Assembly: GCF_010993975.1 (NCBI RefSeq)
Contig: NZ_JAACZO010000043.1
Coordinates: 211,652 to 275,651 of the forward strand
Reading direction: 5' to 3'
Length of the DNA: 64,000 nucleotides
Source: Halomonas faecis
GTDB lineage: Bacteria; Pseudomonadota; Gammaproteobacteria; Pseudomonadales; Halomonadaceae
Positions 8,198-17,474 of the stretch are shown here, piece by piece; position 1 is the first letter of the stretch, and each line of letters begins with the position of its first letter. Made by a program: the position numbers and the translations under genes. The notes beneath the pieces were generated by a model. The model did no database searches and had not been told where the DNA came from. It saw only the letters and a program-made list of their open reading frames with translations.

Positions 8198-10996
8198 TTA
8201 CGTCATTGGGTGTCGAGCGGAGCGCCAACTGGTGGGGGGCTGCCACTGGTGATGCCAATCCAGCAGTTCCGCGGCCGGCATGGGGCGGGCGATACCGAAT
8301 CCCTGGGCTTCCGGGCAGCCCAGCTCAATGAGTCGGCGACCCTGGGCTTCCGTCTCCACGCCTTCCGCAATCACCTGGAAGTCGAAAGCCCGGGCCAGTC
8401 CGATGATGCCCTTGACGATGGCTTGATCGCCGCGGTCCTCGAGCATGTCGCGAATGAAGGTGCGATCGATCTTGAGCCGTTCGGCGGGCAGGTACTTGAG
8501 GTACTCCAGGGCGGCATAGCCGGTGCCGAAGTCGTCCAGCGAGACGCCCACTCCCAGCGCCCGACACTCGCGGATCACGTCGCCGGCACGCTGGATGTCG
8601 CCGATGGCGGCGCTTTCCAGGATTTCCAGCTCCAGGCTATTGGCCGGCAGTGCGGGGTGATGCGCCAGGTGGCGGCGCAAGGAGGCGACGAAGTTGGGCT
8701 GCTGTAGCTGCAGGGCGTTGATGTTGACGCTGATGGAGAGCGCAAGTCCCTGCCGGTGCCAGCGTTCGACCTGCTCCAGGGCGGTTTCGATCACCCAGTG
8801 GCCAATGGTGACCGAGATCGGATGCTGTTCGATGGTGGGTAGGAACTCGCCGGGGGGCACCATGCCCCGCTGAGGGTCCTGCCAGCGCAGCAGCGCCTCC
8901 ACGCCGATGAGCCTGCCGCTGGCCAGGTCCACCTTGGGCTGATAGTGCAACTGGAGCTCGTGCTCGGCCAGGGCCGTTTCCAATCGCTGCACCAGGCGCG
9001 ACAAGGCTACCTGGTGGCGATCCTGCTGAGGGTCGAACCACTGCAGGCGCTGGCGTCCATTGAGCTTGGCCTGGTGCAGCGCCTGGTGGGCGTGGCGCAG
9101 CAGCGTGTCGGCATCGGCGCCATCCTCGGGAAAGGCGGTGGCACCGAAGCTGGCCGAGCAGCACACGCGGATGTCGCCGATGCGCAGCGGTGTGGTCGTT
9201 TCCAGCTGCAGGCGCTGGAGAATGGCATCGGCCTCCTGCACCGAGCTCAGTTCGTCGATGACGGCGACGAATTCGTCGCCGCCCAGGCGGGCCAGGGTGT
9301 CGCCGTCGCGAAGTGCGGCATGCAGGCGCTTGGCTAGCAGCTCCAGTACGCGATCGCCCAGCGCATGGCCGTGACGCTCGTTGAGTGTCTTGAAGTCGTC
9401 GAGGTCGATGGCCACCACGACGATCACCTTGTCGGAACGACGGCTCACGCCGATGGCGTGTTGCAGGCGATCGCTGAGCAGCATGCGGTTGGGCAGACCC
9501 GTCAGCGGATCGTGGTAGGCGCTGTGCTCCAGCTGCCGTTGGTGCTCGCTGGCGCGGTCGGTGATGTCGGTGAAGACCGCCACGTAGTTCTGCAGCTTGC
9601 CGCGTTCGTCGTGAACGGCGTTGATGGTCAACAGCTCGGCATACACTTCGCCGTTCTTGCGGCGGTTCCAGATCTCGCCCTGCCAGGAGCCGGCGCTGGT
9701 CAGCTGTCGCCACAGCGCCTGGTAGAAGGCGTGGTCCTGACGGCCCGACTGCAGGATGCGCGGGTTCTTGCCGATGGCTTCGTCGCGGGAATAGCCGGTG
9801 ATGCGCGTGAAGGCGTCGTTGAGGTCGAGGATCGTGGCGCTGGGATCGGTGACCGTGATGCCGTCCTGGGTGTGCTGGAAGACATTGGCGGCCAACTGCA
9901 GCCGGGCCTGTATGTGACGCAGAATCAAGAACGACAGGCCCACCGTGGCCAGCGCCACCAGCAGCGTCACGGCCAGATACTTCGCCAGGTCGATGCGGGC
10001 CGTCTCCTGCAGGCGCTGAGCGGTGGCGAGGATGTCGCTGGCCAGCCCATCCTCCACCGCTTTGATGCTTTCGATCTTGGCGGTCTGCCAGGTGAACCAC
10101 CGCTCGGGAGTGATTGCCGGCAAAGCGGAGCCCGGTTGCTCCAGCAGTTGCTCGCGGAAGGTTTCCAGAGGTTTCAGTTCGGGCTGGTTCAGTGCCGAGG
10201 CGAGCCGCTCCCGGGGAGAGCGACCGGCGAGGCCGTGGAACGTGGCCAGATAGGCAGCCTGCTGGCCGGCCAGTTCCACCGTGCGCCGGTACACGGCCGG
10301 CGAGAGCGTCTCCTCGGTCAGGCCGTCGGAGAGCGTCGCGCGTTCGAGGCCGGCGAGCTCCTTGGCCATCAGCAGGGCATGGTAGGCACCCAGGCGACGA
10401 TTGATGGTGCCCTTGTCGGTCAGGTGCGTGAGCCGACCGACCAGGATATTGAGCTCCCGGGTGATGCGTGTGTAGTGGCTTACGGCATCCTCGCTGGCGA
10501 TGGCCAGCTCATCGGTGCGTTGGCGCAGCGTGTCGAGGCTTCGAAACAGCGCAGTGACGGATTCGAGGTCGCGCAGGAAGCTCAGATAGCGGCTTTCGGC
10601 CAGTGGCGTGTTCTGGGGCAGGGAATAGTGGCTGGTCCTTTCCGTCAGCTGCGACTGGGCGCTGAGGGCATCGATATCGACCGCTTCCAGGTGCTCCATG
10701 AACCGTGAGATCTGCTGGTCGACGCTGTCGCGTGCGGCGACGATCCGCTCGCTGAAATGGCGCCCAGCGCTGCCGAGCAGACCGGCGCTCATGCCACGCT
10801 CTACCTGGAGGACATGAACGAGTTCACCGGCTTCGACGGCCAGGTGGGTGAGCGACTCGAGTTCCGCCATGTTGACGGCCAGTTTCTGGCGCTCGATGGC
10901 CCCCGAGAAGGCGAGCCAGAACAGGGCTGCCAGCGGCAGGCCGAGAGCGATGACGAAGCGGGCCTCCAGGGAGAGACGATTGAAGAACGACAGCAT
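8198..10996 (-). CDS. Membrane c-di-GMP enzyme: NIT-type sensor, PAS, GGDEF, EAL
   Basis: A 932-residue bifunctional signalling protein. From the ATG at 10996 there is an N-terminal membrane helix ([17 protein letters not shown]), a nitrate/nitrite-sensor-type (NIT) helical domain to about residue 320 ([17 protein letters not shown]), a second membrane helix, then PAS ([16 protein letters not shown]) at about 370-480. GGDEF lies at about 490-650 and EAL at about 665-915. The diguanylate cyclase site GGDEF is intact, with an RxxD inhibitory site (RDGD) five residues before it. The phosphodiesterase motifs VEALLRW, DDFGTGY, EGVE and QGFG are also present, so both activities look possible. A longer in-frame start upstream would add about 110 residues of unlikely sequence. 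Confidence 0.92.
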   Translation of the reverse strand: MLSFFNRLSLEARFVIALGLPLAALFWLAFSGAIERQKLAVNMAELESLTHLAVEAGELVHVLQVERGMSAGLLGSAGRHFSERIVAARDSVDQQISRFMEHLEAVDIDALSAQSQLTERTSHYSLPQNTPLAESRYLSFLRDLESVTALFRSLDTLRQRTDELAIASEDAVSHYTRITRELNILVGRLTHLTDKGTINRRLGAYHALLMAKELAGLERATLSDGLTEETLSPAVYRRTVELAGQQAAYLATFHGLAGRSPRERLASALNQPELKPLETFREQLLEQPGSALPAITPERWFTWQTAKIESIKAVEDGLASDILATAQRLQETARIDLAKYLAVTLLVALATVGLSFLILRHIQARLQLAANVFQHTQDGITVTDPSATILDLNDAFTRITGYSRDEAIGKNPRILQSGRQDHAFYQALWRQLTSAGSWQGEIWNRRKNGEVYAELLTINAVHDERGKLQNYVAVFTDITDRASEHQRQLEHSAYHDPLTGLPNRMLLSDRLQHAIGVSRRSDKVIVVVAIDLDDFKTLNERHGHALGDRVLELLAKRLHAALRDGDTLARLGGDEFVAVIDELSSVQEADAILQRLQLETTTPLRIGDIRVCCSASFGATAFPEDGADADTLLRHAHQALHQAKLNGRQRLQWFDPQQDRHQVALSRLVQRLETALAEHELQLHYQPKVDLASGRLIGVEALLRWQDPQRGMVPPGEFLPTIEQHPISVTIGHWVIETALEQVERWHRQGLALSISVNINALQLQQPNFVASLRRHLAHHPALPANSLELEILESAAIGDIQRAGDVIRECRALGVGVSLDDFGTGYAALEYLKYLPAERLKIDRTFIRDMLEDRGDQAIVKGIIGLARAFDFQVIAEGVETEAQGRRLIELGCPEAQGFGIARPMPAAELLDWHHQWQPPTSWRSARHPMT

Positions 10997-11413
10997 GTGA
11001 CGAGATTCTCTGGGCCGGACGCGCAGCGCTCGGCGGTGGGATTGGGCACAAGGCGTTGTCTCGTCGTCAGGAAGGGGGAGCCCGTCGCTATCGAGCGGGC
11101 ATGTTCGGCGTGTGGTTGGCGTTATGGCCGAACGCGGTAGCTTTCCGCAAAGGTCGGTCAAGTCCGACGGGTTGCCAGGATAGCCGATTCCGGAGGCGTT
11201 GACTGCACCTGGCGGGCTGTCGACGGGCGACATCGACAAGCAGAGCCGCGCAGATGGAGTGGAGTGTCGCGTATGGAGAGCAGAAGGAGAAGTGGCGTAT
11301 CCTGTCGATGGGGCGCACCAGACCACAGCTCACGGCTAGCGAGGTGCCGCCGCTGATCGTGTGCAGCGACGGCCGTGAGGCGGTCTGCCACGCTTTGGAG
11401 AGGAGCGTATCGA
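10997..11413. other. 417-base intergenic region
   Basis: It separates the divergent diguanylate-cyclase and TauE genes and should contain both promoters. I see no gene. The only structure noted is a loose inverted repeat, GTTCGGC...GCCGAAC, near 11103-11133. The TauE ribosome binding site GGAGAGGAG sits at about 11396-11404. Confidence 0.5.
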
Positions 11414-12184
11414 GTGATACTAACGGCCATGGAAGCGCTTTCGCCGCTCTCGGGCGGTGCCAACCTGGTGCTGCTGGCGCTGTCCACCCTCACCTCGGCC
11501 ATTACCGCGGCGCTGGGCGTGGGGGGCGGCGTGCTGATGATCATGGCGCTGGCTCAGGTGATGCCGGCCGCGGCGGTGATTCCGGTGCACGGCATGGTGC
11601 AGCTGGGCTCCAACGTGGGACGGGTGGCGCTCACCTGGCGTCACGTCGACCGTGCCGTGATGGCCGCCTTCGTGCCCGGTGTGGTGCTCGGCGCGCTGCT
11701 CGCTGCCTGGCTGCTGGTGCGCCTGCCGCCGGGGGTGCTGGAGCTGTGCATCGCCGCCTTCGTGCTCTACTCCTGCTGGGGCTGGGGGCTACCCAAGCGC
11801 GCCCTGGGCGGCGCCGGCACTTTCGTGGCCGGGACGGCCACCACGGTGCTTTCCAACTTCGTGGGAGCCAGCGGCCCGCTGGTGGCGGCTTTCATCAAGG
11901 AGGGGCGAGCCGAGCGGCTGCCGCGGGTGGCCACCTTCTCGGCCTGCATGACCGTGCAACACCTGCCCAAGGCGGTGATATTCGGCGCGGCGGGGTTCGT
12001 GTTCCGCGACTGGCTGGCCTTCATCCTGGCGATGGTCGCGGCCGGTTTCGTGGGCACCTGGCTGGGCCTGCGGCTGATGCAGAGGGTCAGCGACCGGCGC
12101 TTCGATGCGCTCTTCAAATGGGTGCTGACGCTGCTCGCCCTGCGCCTGATCTGGCTGGGTGGCCAGCGCCTGTGGGGGGGCTGA
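11414..12184 (+). CDS. TauE/SafE-family anion exporter
   Basis: A 256-residue inner-membrane protein of the sulfite exporter TauE/SafE family, with about eight hydrophobic segments. The family's two repeated glycine-rich motifs are present: LTSAITAALGVGGGVLMI near the N-terminus and TTVLSNFVGASGPLVAAFI at the mid-point. I chose the GTG at 11414 because a strong GGAGAGGAG lies nine bases upstream. GTG 11375 and ATG 11429 are in-frame alternatives. Family members move sulfite, sulfoacetate or other small organosulfur anions. No sulfur-metabolism gene is adjacent to fix the substrate. Confidence 0.88.
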   Translation: MILTAMEALSPLSGGANLVLLALSTLTSAITAALGVGGGVLMIMALAQVMPAAAVIPVHGMVQLGSNVGRVALTWRHVDRAVMAAFVPGVVLGALLAAWLLVRLPPGVLELCIAAFVLYSCWGWGLPKRALGGAGTFVAGTATTVLSNFVGASGPLVAAFIKEGRAERLPRVATFSACMTVQHLPKAVIFGAAGFVFRDWLAFILAMVAAGFVGTWLGLRLMQRVSDRRFDALFKWVLTLLALRLIWLGGQRLWGG

Positions 12185-12213
12185 GACCTGCGAGGAAACG
12201 TCTCGCGGGCGGC

Positions 12214-12229
12214 GGGGAGCCGTCTCCCC
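12214..12229. terminator. Possible hairpin after the TauE gene
   Basis: GGGGAG-CCGT-CTCCCC forms a perfect six-base-pair hairpin 30 bases after the TauE stop. There is no T-run, so it is at best a weak terminator. Confidence 0.35.
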
Positions 12230-12283
12230 CGTTCGCGGGTCTCAGGGTCGTGCTTCACCGTTGATTCGATAGAGGAGAGAGCC

Positions 12284-12712
12284 ATGCAGCGTTGGACGAG
12301 ACGTCTCGCCCTAGTTGCCCTGTTGGGGGTGCTGACCGGCTGTGCCGCTACCCAGGATCCTCGCGATAGGGCCATCGAATTGCGTCCCGGCGAGTCCTAC
12401 GAGGTGATGGCGCCGGGGGCCTATCTCTTTACCTTCACGTTAGATACCCGTTCGCGGGTGGTGCTGGAAAGCGAGACCCGTCCCGGTGACTTCGTCACCT
12501 CGCCGGCCGGCGTGCTGCTCGACGGTGAGGGCCGGGAGGTCACCCGCGACTGGACCAGCGGGCGCGGCAGCAATTTCCGCATCGAAAAGGCGTTGCCGGC
12601 CGGCACCTGGTATCTGCGCACCCGCGACCCGCATGCGTGTCTCTCGGTGCGCCACTGCACCGATCGCGACAACCGCTACCGGGTGCATTTCAGGCTGGAT
12701 GAGATGCCCTGA
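12284..12712 (+). CDS. Small secreted lipoprotein, unknown function
   Basis: A 142-residue protein with a lipoprotein signal: a basic start (MQRWTRR), a hydrophobic core, and lipobox LTGC with the acylated cysteine at about residue 20. The mature part is beta-rich, with PGESYEVMAPGAYLFTFTLDTRSRVVLES followed by a GTWYLRTRDPHACLSVRHCTDRDNRY tail that has a possible cysteine pair. The pattern resembles small carbohydrate-binding-like or pre-peptidase C-terminal beta-sandwich modules, but I do not recognise the family. It has a good ribosome binding site (GAGGAGAG). It converges on the DUF2061 gene. Confidence 0.75.
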   Translation: MQRWTRRLALVALLGVLTGCAATQDPRDRAIELRPGESYEVMAPGAYLFTFTLDTRSRVVLESETRPGDFVTSPAGVLLDGEGREVTRDWTSGRGSNFRIEKALPAGTWYLRTRDPHACLSVRHCTDRDNRYRVHFRLDEMP

Positions 12713-12722
12713 GAAGGGGTGC

Positions 12723-12914
12723 TCAGCTCGTCTGGAGGGCGCGCCGACGACCGATACGTTCCCACGCCTTCTCATGGAAGAAGTAGGCCACGGTGTTCGC
12801 CGCGGGTTCGATCAGGGCGACCATGCCGCCGAGCACCCAGCTGCCGGTGAGCAGGTAAGTGACGCTGAAGGCCACGCAGAAGTGCACGAGGGCGAAGGTG
12901 GCGGTCTTCTTCAT
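12723..12914 (-). CDS. DUF2061 small membrane protein
   Basis: A 63-residue protein starting MKKTATFALVHFCVAFSVTYLLTG, with two hydrophobic segments and the motif ALIEPAANTVAYFFHEKAWERIG. This is the DUF2061 signature, a short family of predicted inner-membrane proteins of unknown role. The ATG at 12914 fits the family's start; a longer frame upstream would add unrelated residues. Its 3' end is ten bases from the convergent lipoprotein gene. Confidence 0.85.
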   Translation of the reverse strand: MKKTATFALVHFCVAFSVTYLLTGSWVLGGMVALIEPAANTVAYFFHEKAWERIGRRRALQTS

Positions 12915-13047
12915 GGCATAGCTCCAAGAGTGAGAATCATGTGCATAGCCTAGGGTGGCTTTGGCGATGATTGAAGCGGATTGCCTGGATGGTTTCGATA
13001 GCTTCATTCAATGGCTGTGCCAGGCTTCCCGCTCGTCGGTCAGCGGG

Positions 13048-13962
13048 TCAGACCAAGGCCTCCTGTGGCTGCCACTCTCTGGGTGCGGCCTTGCGCAAGA
13101 ATTCGAGCAAAGTGGTGATGCGGCGTGGCCGCTGGCCATAGGGATAGAGCAGGGTGACCGGTAACGGCTCCGGCTGCCAAGCCGGCAGGCAGGGGGTGAG
13201 TTCGCCGGGATGGTGCTTCTCGCGGGCGGCCACCAGCCAGTCCGGCAGCACGCCGATTCCACGGCCATGGGCGATGGGGTCCATGTGCAGTACGGGTAGG
13301 TCGACCCGCAGTCGTGAGCACGGCGGACGAAACTGGAAACAGCCCCGCGTGGCGTGATGCAGAGTCAGGCCCTCGTGGGTGGTGCCCAGCAAGTCGATCC
13401 AGGCGTGCTGGGCCAGTTCGCGGGGATGTCGGGGTTCACCGTGATGCGCGAGATAGTCGGGATTGGCATACAGCCGCCGCGTCAGCCGGCCCAGCGGCTC
13501 CTGCTTGAGCCCCGAGGCCGGTAGCTCGCCCACCCATACGTGCACGCAGTGGCTGTCCGGCGCGTTGGGCGCATGCTCTCGGGTGTGTAGGGTCAGCTCC
13601 ACATCCGGATGGCGGGTCAGAAAAGCGTCGATCACCGGGGCTGCCCAGCTACGCGCCAGGGTAGAGTGGACCTCGAGGGTCAGGCGTCCGCTGATCGCCT
13701 CGGAGAGTTCGGCCAGCGCCTCGCGGCTGCGGTTGGCCAGGGCCAGCATCTCCTGACAGTAGTCGTGAAACAGCAGTCCCGCTTCGGTGGGAATCAGCCG
13801 GTTGGCCTGGCGGCGCAGCAGGGGCTGGCCCAGCCGCGCTTCCAACTGGCTGATGCGCCGGCTCAGTGTCGATTTGGCCAGTCCCTGCTCCTGTGCGCTG
13901 CGCGTCAGGCTGCCGGTAGCCATCACCGCATCGAAGGCGGCCAGTTCGTCGAAGTCGTGCAT
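13048..13962 (-). CDS. LysR-family regulator with a Fur-like site in its promoter
   Basis: A 304-residue LysR regulator. The DNA-binding domain starts at once, FDELAAFDAVMATGSLTRSA, then LAKSTLSRRISQLEARLG. The effector domain follows from about residue 90. The ATG at 13962 gives the normal family start; an upstream in-frame ATG at 14034 would place the Fur-like box inside the coding sequence and is less likely. The gene follows the TonB receptor 14112-16259 on the same strand. With a candidate Fur operator immediately upstream, it is probably iron-regulated and may control iron-uptake genes. Its target is not known. Confidence 0.88.
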   Translation of the reverse strand: MHDFDELAAFDAVMATGSLTRSAQEQGLAKSTLSRRISQLEARLGQPLLRRQANRLIPTEAGLLFHDYCQEMLALANRSREALAELSEAISGRLTLEVHSTLARSWAAPVIDAFLTRHPDVELTLHTREHAPNAPDSHCVHVWVGELPASGLKQEPLGRLTRRLYANPDYLAHHGEPRHPRELAQHAWIDLLGTTHEGLTLHHATRGCFQFRPPCSRLRVDLPVLHMDPIAHGRGIGVLPDWLVAAREKHHPGELTPCLPAWQPEPLPVTLLYPYGQRPRRITTLLEFLRKAAPREWQPQEALV

Positions 13963-14013
13963 AGGGCGGACGGTTGCGGCTGGTGGTGACAGCGAGTTTG
14001 CCATACCAAGCAT

Positions 14014-14032
14014 AATAATGAAAATTATTGTC
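14014..14032. promoter_or_regulatory. Candidate Fur box upstream of the LysR gene
   Basis: AATAATGAAAATTATTGTC matches the 19-base Fur consensus GATAATGATAATCATTATC at 15 of 19 positions by eye. It lies about 50 bases upstream of the LysR start, where it could repress that promoter when iron is plentiful. Confidence 0.7.
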
Positions 14033-14111
14033 ATTTGAAGGGCGGGAGCGACGAAAACCCCGGCGTGGCCGGGGCGAAGGGTCGAGGTCGAAACAGGATG
14101 CGGAGATACCG

Positions 14112-16259
14112 TCAGAACTCGTAGCGAGCGGAGAGCCAGAGACGGCGCCCCTCTTCGCTGTTGGCGTAGCGGTTACCGTAGGAGTCACGCGGCCCACTGC
14201 GTGTCTGCGCGACATAGTGGCCGTAATCGATGAAGTTCTTGTCGAACAGGTTCTGAACGGTGGCGCTGACGGTGAAGGCGTCGGTGACCCGGTAGCTGCC
14301 ACCCAGATGGAACAGGGTGTATGACTTGAAGTCGCCCAGGTCGTCATAGGATGCCCCGCCGCGGATTTGCTCACGGGCACGATAGCGCTCGCTGCGGTAC
14401 TCGCCAGATAGCCAGGTACTCAGTCTATCGGTGGCCTGCCAGCGCAGGGTGCCGTTGATGGCGTGCTTCGGGGTGTCGGTCAGTGGCTCGCCTTGCTGCT
14501 CGCCACTCTTCTGCTCGCTGTCCGTGTAGGTGTAGTTGAGGTTCAGGTTGACACTCTCCGACAGTTGGACGCGGGTGGCGAGTTCGATGCCCTGGGTCTC
14601 GGCCTCGTCGACGTTGATATCCTGGGCGTAGACTCCATCCGGAATCTGGGGGTTGCCGCTGACGACGATATCGGGACCGGCGGCGATCTTGTCATCGAAG
14701 CGGTTGTGGAACAGCGTGGCGCTAGCCATGAAGCCCACGCCGTTGTCGTATTGAGCGGAAATCTCGCTGCTGGTGCTCTTTTCCGGCTGCAGGTCGGGGT
14801 TGCCGATGGTCAGGATGGTACCCTGGCCGGTTACGCCATTGACTCCGTCGTGCAGGTCGTTGAGCGACGGCGTCTTGTAGCCACGGCTAATGCCACCCTT
14901 CAGTGTCCAGTCGTCGGTGGCGCTCCACACCAGGTAGCCGCGCGGGCTGAACTGGCTGCCGAAGGCGTCGTGATGGTCGTAGCGGCCGCCCAGGGTCAGC
15001 GCCCAGTCCTCGGCTAGCCACCACTCATCTTCGGTGAAGAGTGCCCAGGTAGTCTGAGAGAACGTCTCGGTAGCCAGCCCGTCGGTCAGCTCGGAATCCA
15101 TCCACTGGCCACCCAGGGTCAGCATGTGGTCACCAAGCGGCATCACATACTTGCTGTCGAGCACGGTGTTGGTGGTCTCGAGCTCGCGGTCATCGCCGCC
15201 CACGATCTCCGGGAAGCCCGCGTACGACTGCCCCAGGGTGCCGGGGATGGTGCGCCCTTTGGTTTCGGTGGTGTTGTGCATCAGGCTCGATTCCAGGGTG
15301 CCGGAGGCGAAGCGCCCAGTGTGGCCGATGGCGACCTGGTCGCGCTCGAAGCGCAGCTCGTCGCTGTAGCCGTTGGCCTCGCCTGGTGCAGGTTCGCAAC
15401 TGCGGGTGCGCCCGTCGAGGGTGCCCAACTGGCAATTATCATTATTGAAGCGCTGGCGGCTGGTCTCGCCGTCGAGCCACAGATCATGATCCTGGTGCGG
15501 GGTCAGGGTGAGCTTGGCGCCCAAACTATAGATATCCCCCTCGACAGGGCTGGGGCCACGCTGGCTGACGGGCTGTTCATCGCCGTTATCGTCGATGTAG
15601 GTGAGGTTGGACGCGTCGCGGTCGTAGAAACGGCCGCGTACCTGTAGCCCCAGAGTCTCCTCGACCAGCGGGCCGCTGACATGGACGCTGGTCTCGCGGC
15701 TGTCACCATATTCGTTGTGCTCGTTGAGGCTGGTTTCGGCCTGTACCGAGCCACTCCACTCGTCGCTCACCTTGCGGGTGATGATATTGATCACGCCACC
15801 CATAGCGTCGGAGCCGTAGAGGGTCGACATCGGCCCGCGGATTACCTCGATGCGCTCGATGGCCGAAACCGGCGGCATGAAGTTGGTGGAGGTCTCGCCG
15901 AAGCCGTTGGGTGTGACGCTGCCGGCGGTGTTCTGGCGACGGCCGTCGATCAGAATCAACGTGTAGTCGCTGGGCATGCCGCGGATGCTGATGTTGCGAC
16001 CGCCGGTTTTGCCCACCTGGCCGCCTACGTCGACACCTTCCACACCCCGCAGGGCGTCGGCGATGTTGGTGACCCGTTTCTCTTCTAGTTCCTGACGAGT
16101 GACCACCGAGATGCTGGCCGGTGCCTCGGCCATGGCCTGCTCGAAGCCGGCGGCGGTGACCACGATGTTGTCCAACTGCGGGCTCTCCTGGGCCAGGGCG
16201 GAGGAGGAGGCGGCCAGGGCCACGGCGCTGGCCAGGGCTTTGGGGGCGATGCGGTTCAT
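14112..16259 (-). CDS. TonB-dependent siderophore receptor (FepA/CirA-like)
   Basis: A 715-residue outer-membrane receptor. A signal peptide is cut after ...SSSALAQ, followed by the TonB box region DNIVVTAAG. The plug domain spans about residues 45-160 (SISVVTRQELEEKRVTNIADALRGVEGV; IERIEVIRGPMSTLYGSDAMGGVINIIT). A 22-strand barrel ends in the aromatic C-terminus ...LSARYEF. The plug and the length resemble FepA/CirA catecholate receptors. A Fur-like box precedes it. A decayed FecCD/FecE transporter lies just upstream on the other strand, so its original inner-membrane partner seems lost. The substrate is not determined. Confidence 0.92.
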   Translation of the reverse strand: MNRIAPKALASAVALAASSSALAQESPQLDNIVVTAAGFEQAMAEAPASISVVTRQELEEKRVTNIADALRGVEGVDVGGQVGKTGGRNISIRGMPSDYTLILIDGRRQNTAGSVTPNGFGETSTNFMPPVSAIERIEVIRGPMSTLYGSDAMGGVINIITRKVSDEWSGSVQAETSLNEHNEYGDSRETSVHVSGPLVEETLGLQVRGRFYDRDASNLTYIDDNGDEQPVSQRGPSPVEGDIYSLGAKLTLTPHQDHDLWLDGETSRQRFNNDNCQLGTLDGRTRSCEPAPGEANGYSDELRFERDQVAIGHTGRFASGTLESSLMHNTTETKGRTIPGTLGQSYAGFPEIVGGDDRELETTNTVLDSKYVMPLGDHMLTLGGQWMDSELTDGLATETFSQTTWALFTEDEWWLAEDWALTLGGRYDHHDAFGSQFSPRGYLVWSATDDWTLKGGISRGYKTPSLNDLHDGVNGVTGQGTILTIGNPDLQPEKSTSSEISAQYDNGVGFMASATLFHNRFDDKIAAGPDIVVSGNPQIPDGVYAQDINVDEAETQGIELATRVQLSESVNLNLNYTYTDSEQKSGEQQGEPLTDTPKHAINGTLRWQATDRLSTWLSGEYRSERYRAREQIRGGASYDDLGDFKSYTLFHLGGSYRVTDAFTVSATVQNLFDKNFIDYGHYVAQTRSGPRDSYGNRYANSEEGRRLWLSARYEF

Positions 16260-16267
16260 GGCATTCC

Positions 16268-16286
16268 TTGAATGATATTGATTATC
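16268..16286. promoter_or_regulatory. Candidate Fur box of the TonB receptor
   Basis: Read on the minus strand, GATAATCAATATCATTCAA matches the Fur consensus at about 13 of 19 positions. It begins nine bases upstream of the receptor's ATG, a typical repressing position. Confidence 0.6.
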
Positions 16287-16394
16287 AAAAGCGTGGAAAT
16301 TCTAGGGGAGAAAGTTCACCAGATGATAGGTATTTTCATGAAACGCCATGTTGCATGAACTGGAACGCTGCCGTGGCCCGTGACTAAGCCCGGC

Positions 16395-16723
16395 ATGGTG
16401 GGGCCGATCGGCTTGGAGATCGCTCGCTTGCTGCCGTCGCCGCGCTGCTGTTCGCCTCGGCCCTGGCCGACGCCCTGGTGATGGTGCTGCACGACCTCAC
16501 CAGCGTCAGCCGCTATGCCGATCATCTGCTGGCCCTTTACGAAGGGCGGCTGGTGGCCGCCGGGTCGCCGCGGGAGGTGGTGGCGGAGGCACTGGTACGG
16601 CGGCTCTACGGCATCGACTGCACTCGGGTACGCGACCCGGTCAGCGGTGCGCCGCTGCTTGCCGACCTGCGGCGCGCCGGGGCCGGTCGTCGGGAGACAG
16701 GCAGGCGGCATAGTCGGGCGTGA
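16395..16723 (+). pseudogene. Remnant of a FecCD permease fused to the 3' end of a FecE ATPase
   Basis: Three blocks of a siderophore ABC transporter survive here. MVGPIGLEIARLL at 16395 echoes the permease GPIGF...PHxARLL motif. AALLFASALADALV in another frame echoes the final permease helix. VMVLHDLTSVSRYADHLLALYEGRLVAAGSP then reads as the H-loop and C-terminus of a FecE/FhuC-type ATPase, up to VSGAPLLADL. Walker A, Walker B and nearly all of both proteins are missing, and the frame shifts between blocks, so this is a deletion scar. Its last 80 bases overlap the 3' end of hmuV on the other strand. Confidence 0.8.
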
Positions 16724-17474
16724 CGGCCAGGGTGTCGCCCAGATCGCGGACCGAGATCGGCATGTCGTACAGCTCGCTGAGGCGCCGGTGCGTCAGGACC
16801 CGGTGCGCTGGGCCTTCGTCGAGGATGCGGCCATCCTTGAGCAGCAGCAGGCGGTCCGCCACGCTGGCGGCCAAGGTAGGGTCATGCAGGATGGCCAATA
16901 CGCTGACACCTTCCCGGCAGGCCTGGCGTGCCGCCTTGAGCACCGTCATCTGGTGACGCAGGTCGAGGCTGGCCGTCGGCTCGTCGATCAGCAGGTAGCG
17001 GCCGCCGCCCAACGCCTGCCCCGCCCACAGCTGTGCCAAGACGCGTGCCATGTGCGTGCGCAGCCGTTCGCCCCCCGAGAGCGAGGGTACCTGGCGTTCT
17101 GCCAGTGAGCGGAGGTCCAGGCGCTGCATGGCCCTATCGACGAGGGTATCGGCTCGGTGGGGGGCCAGCTCGCGGGGAATGCCCAGGCGAATCAGTTCGG
17201 CGACGCGAAAGGGGGCCCCGATGCTCGGGGTTTGTTCGAGCACGGCGCGTCGTATGGCCAACTGGCCAGGCGCCAGGCTCGAAGGGACGAGGCCGTCCAT
17301 CCGCAGGAACCCCGTCGGGCGCTGAGCGCCGCTGAGGCAGTGCATGAGCGTGGACTTGCCGGCGCCGTTCGGTCCCAGCACGGCCACGAATTCGCCCGGT
17401 GCCAGCTGCAGGCTAACGTCGTCGAGCAGGGGCCGGTCGTCGACGACCAGGTGTAGTCCGCTTGCCTCAAGCAT
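16641..17474 (-). CDS. hmuV: Heme ABC transporter ATP-binding protein
   Basis: A 277-residue ATPase of a heme importer. Walker A is GPNGAGKST, the signature is SLSGGERLRTHMARVLAQL, Walker B is YLLIDEPTASLD, and the H-loop is AILHDPTLAASVADR. The ALGGGRYLLIDEPT segment and the SGGER signature are characteristic of HmuV. It overlaps hmuU by eight bases and hmuU overlaps hmuT, so hmuTUV is one operon. Its last 25 or so residues (after VTPDYA) are read from the antisense of the FecE remnant and look acquired. Confidence 0.92.
   Translation of the reverse strand: MLEASGLHLVVDDRPLLDDVSLQLAPGEFVAVLGPNGAGKSTLMHCLSGAQRPTGFLRMDGLVPSSLAPGQLAIRRAVLEQTPSIGAPFRVAELIRLGIPRELAPHRADTLVDRAMQRLDLRSLAERQVPSLSGGERLRTHMARVLAQLWAGQALGGGRYLLIDEPTASLDLRHQMTVLKAARQACREGVSVLAILHDPTLAASVADRLLLLKDGRILDEGPAHRVLTHRRLSELYDMPISVRDLGDTLAVTPDYAACLSPDDRPRRAAGRQAAAHR

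Noticed and set aside
9365..10708. Long plus-strand frame opposite the GGDEF-EAL gene (447 codons)
   Set aside because: It is antisense to a clear multi-domain protein, has no recognisable motif and no ribosome binding site that stands out.
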